Assembly (NCBI GenBank): GCA_928212115.1
Contig: CAKMRJ010005745.1
Coordinates: 74,860,030-74,924,029, forward strand
DNA length: 64,000 nt
Origin: Lactuca virosa
Taxonomy: Eukaryota; Streptophyta; Magnoliopsida; Asterales; Asteraceae
Direction of reading: 5' to 3'
In this document: piece by piece, positions 61,775-64,000 of the stretch
Layout: every line of letters begins with the position of its first letter
Position numbering within the stretch: position 1 is the stretch's first letter
Notes under the pieces: model-generated
Seen by the model: only the letters and a program-made list of their open reading frames with translations
The model's database searches: none
Told to the model about the DNA's origin: nothing
Position numbers and translations under genes: made by a program

Positions 61775-62632
61775 ATGTCTAGTTCTAACAACTATAATCT
61801 TCCTGAATCTTTTGGAAATAGATTTCCTTATAAAGATGATATTCCACAAGACGGTCGAGGTGAAAGATTAATGCCTTCTTCGTGCTGTCGTGGAACTTCT
61901 CTTCCTCCACCTCCTCCAATAATTCTCCCTGACCCACAAGTTCAAAGACTTGAAAATTTCAAGGTCACACAAGCCCTATTGGCTAGCAAACACCAAGATG
62001 GAAGGTATGTGTGTGCACATATCTTGGAGATGAAGTCACACATTGACAGGCTGAGGATGTTGGGTGTCGTTGTTTCAAGGAAGTTGGTTGTTGACTTGGT
62101 TCTTTAATCACTTCCTAAGTCATATAGTGAGTTCATAAAAGATTACTATATGACAGACCGCGACGTGACCCTTATTGATCTTACCTATTTGCTAATTGTT
62201 GTTGAATCAGCAATGATTTGGCGCACTGGTAAAGCAAATTTGATTGGAAGATTTACTTCCCAAACTCCCATGGACATTGACAATGGAAACATTGGAAGTC
62301 CCGAAAAGTCTTCTCTTCCCAATGGAAGGGGATTGGCCATAGTCAACCCGGTTGACCAAATAGTAAAGAGAAAGGCTAAGTATGAGATTGTCACATGTGT
62401 TATTCCAAAAAGAATCTATTTGCTTCTATTACCAAGAGAAGGGGCATTGGTTGCGAAGCTGCCGTATCTACCTGAAAGATCGTAAGGAAGGTAAAGTCAA
62501 ACTGTATGACTCTACTTCAGGTAAGTCCTCTATCTAACTCTATTAAGTTCCTATTTGAAGATTCTTAATACATGATGTGATGAAATCACATTTTGATGTT
62601 TTGTAGGATCGAAGAAAAGAAACGAAGCTTAA
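61775..62632 (+). pseudogene. Copia gag of C2 with candidate intron
   Basis: ATG at 61775 (MSSSNNYNLPESFGNRF). The UBN2-type core is clear: LENFKVTQALLASKHQDGRY, LEMKSHIDRLRMLGV, VVDLVL, then a TAA stop (62105) where the family has Q, then SLPKSYSEFIKDYYMTDRD, LIDLTYLLIVVESAM. A one-base insertion near 62410 shifts the knuckle, read in the other frame as CFYYQEKGHWLRSC, with the second cysteine changed to Y. The frame continues KDRKEGKVKLYDSTSG to a GT (62521). After an 86-bp intron (62521-62606) it ends SKKRNEA, stop. Inactive, but the gene structure is readable. Confidence 0.8.
62521..62606 (+). other. Candidate intron near the end of C2 gag
   Basis: GTAAGTCCTC at the 5' end (matches the plant donor consensus) and TTTTGTAG at the 3' end, with a T-rich interior. 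Removal joins DSTSG to SKKRNEA and a stop. Without removal, the frame meets stops inside. Confidence 0.55.
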
Positions 62633-62802
62633 AGGAAAAGCATGTTGAGTCTGATCACGATGAGATAGATTTCGATCGCTTGGTTCGATGATCGGATTTT
62701 TGAGCTGTTACTTAAGAGTTATGATAGATTGCTTAGAAATATGTAGTAACATAGTTTCATTTATAATTGCATTGTAAGGACAAGTTTTTCCGCAATTTTA
62801 TA

Positions 62803-62812
62803 AATAAATAAA
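62803..62812 (+). terminator. Possible poly(A) signal after C2 gag
   Basis: AATAAATAAA about 170 bases after the gag stop, in AT-rich sequence. It could end a short gag transcript. AT richness makes a chance match possible. Confidence 0.35.
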
Positions 62813-64000
62813 ATTTTGATTTATCTTGTTTTATGTTTATCCTTGCAATGGCATTTGTGAAAATTGATGTTTGTATATTTCTATTGTTAGCAATATTGGG
62901 AAATAGATTTGATTCTTTCGTTTGTGGTAGTGTCATAATTTACCAAATAAGGAAAGATTCTCATCGCCCAAGTTTCAATTGGATAGAAACTTGGAATCAT
63001 GCAACTTGTGTTGTGTAATGAATGAGAACCTTCGTCTTTGGGAAATTAGGACTAATTCCTTGTTCACATGTATATGTGAATCAAGTAAAGGACTAGGGGA
63101 TCGGGTACACTTGGTTGTGCGCTGGTCAGGTCCACCACAAAGAACGATAAGACTATTCGTTATGATTTACTAAAAGTTTAATAAACATGGTTATACTTAG
63201 AAGATTAAGTGTAATTTTGAATCATTGGAAAAGTTTCAATGTGTGGCATAACGAATAAGAAGAATCAATTTGGCAGAAATATAAAAGTTTCTCCCAAACT
63301 GAAAAAGTAGGGACAATACTTTAGCATCTTGTTTTATGATCATCTTTATGATTATGAGAACCATATCACAATTGATCATCTAAGGACATCTTAGTGCATT
63401 TGTATGGCTAAGAAGAGGAATCTTGAATTGTTGAAATGGTTAAATCAATTAAGGTGAGTCATACTTTGTTCCAAAATCAAGTCTTAGAGTCATAGTCCAA
63501 GATTGTTCCTTGAGTGACATATCTTAAGTAGGTTTATAACACATTTAGAATTGGTAGTTGTGATGTCTTTAAGACAAAGACCAACTAAGACCAATTGTAT
63601 GAAGTGTTTTTCCTTGATAAGAATCCGCACTAACTCTTGAATATTTGTTTGTCAAGGAGTGTTTTTTGACAAGAGAATCTTATATGTCAAGAAGTCAGTG
63701 GGAGTCTTAAAGATCATGAAAAGTTTCAAGAACTAATCAAGAATAACCTATTGTTTATTACTAGAACACGACTTGAGGTTCATAACCTATCGTGTTGACA
63801 TATTCTTGTTTCTATGACCATTCCAATTAAGTTAACTACGCATGTGAGTTTTATAAGTTCTCAATTGTTTGCATAACAACCTGGAAGCAATGGTAGGCCT
63901 TTGTGCTGCCAGGTGGCAAGAAATTAAGATTGAACAAGTTCAATCCATATGAGTTTGGATTTGTCACTAACCTTGTCTTGTGATTATGGTTATGACAAAT
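62813..64000 (+). other. C2 interior, no coding recognised
   Basis: 1.2 kb with stops in all frames and no protease, integrase or RT motif that I can identify. It may be very decayed pol or non-coding filler of a deletion derivative. Confidence 0.5.

Larger units (their letters stand above)
59298..64000 (+). mobile_element. Ty1/copia retrotransposon C2, 5' part
   Basis: LTR (59298-59998), PBS (60000-60011), a long AT-rich leader, gag (61775-62632), then non-coding sequence to the window edge. The copia class is shown by LTR end ...CCAATA (from CCAACA) and a gag of the UBN2 type. No protease, integrase or RT motif was recognised up to 64000, so this may be a deletion derivative, or pol lies outside. 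Confidence 0.82.

Overview
This is an AT-rich plant nuclear window made almost entirely of transposable-element sequence. I found no convincing host protein-coding gene, tRNA, rRNA or CRISPR array. Every recognisable coding stretch is a decayed gag or pol fragment of an LTR retrotransposon. All primer-binding sites seen resemble the 3' end of initiator tRNA-Met. The style of the LTRs, the gag proteins with CCHC knuckles and the ACTCGACGAGT-type motifs fit the lettuce group (Asteraceae, probably Lactuca). That is recognition rather than a database match; I hold the genus at about 0.6 and higher plant at about 0.98.

Layout. 1-9.2 kb: the tail of an old LTR, a hAT-like MITE, a long TIR element (M1) sitting in a TA microsatellite, and unassigned AT-rich DNA. 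9.2-18 kb: a gypsy solo LTR with target duplication GAGGA, then a minus-strand copia element (C1) with a ruined INT-RT-RNase H, a 67-bp-arm hairpin and an 842-bp tandem duplication. 18.4-48.7 kb: a nested stack. Element V (duplication AACTT) contains minus-strand element X. The 3' LTR of X contains solo LTR Y (duplication TATAT). Y contains the two-LTR element Z (duplication CTAGG) and solo LTR W1. To the right, V also holds a hAT-like element that carries solo LTR W2 (duplication GTACC) and the TIR element M2. 50.7-59.3 kb: gypsy element U with LTR, PBS, gag, protease, RT and RNase H in order, interrupted by a reverse-oriented solo LTR. 59.3 kb to the end: the 5' part of copia element C2 with a gag that carries a candidate intron.

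How the parts relate. The elements are not a pathway. They are layers of insertion whose order can be read from target duplications. Z is the youngest large insertion, because its two LTRs are nearly identical, yet it lacks RT, RNase H and the integrase core and has its domains out of order, so it must have been copied in trans. Several LTR families in the window share one plan: a cluster of short CpG-bearing (near-)palindromes directly upstream of a TATA box, a second cluster of the same motif downstream, and two conserved blocks, one centred on the palindrome GTATAGATCTATAC. The motif sequence differs by family while the plan is constant. I consider this the most interesting signal here.
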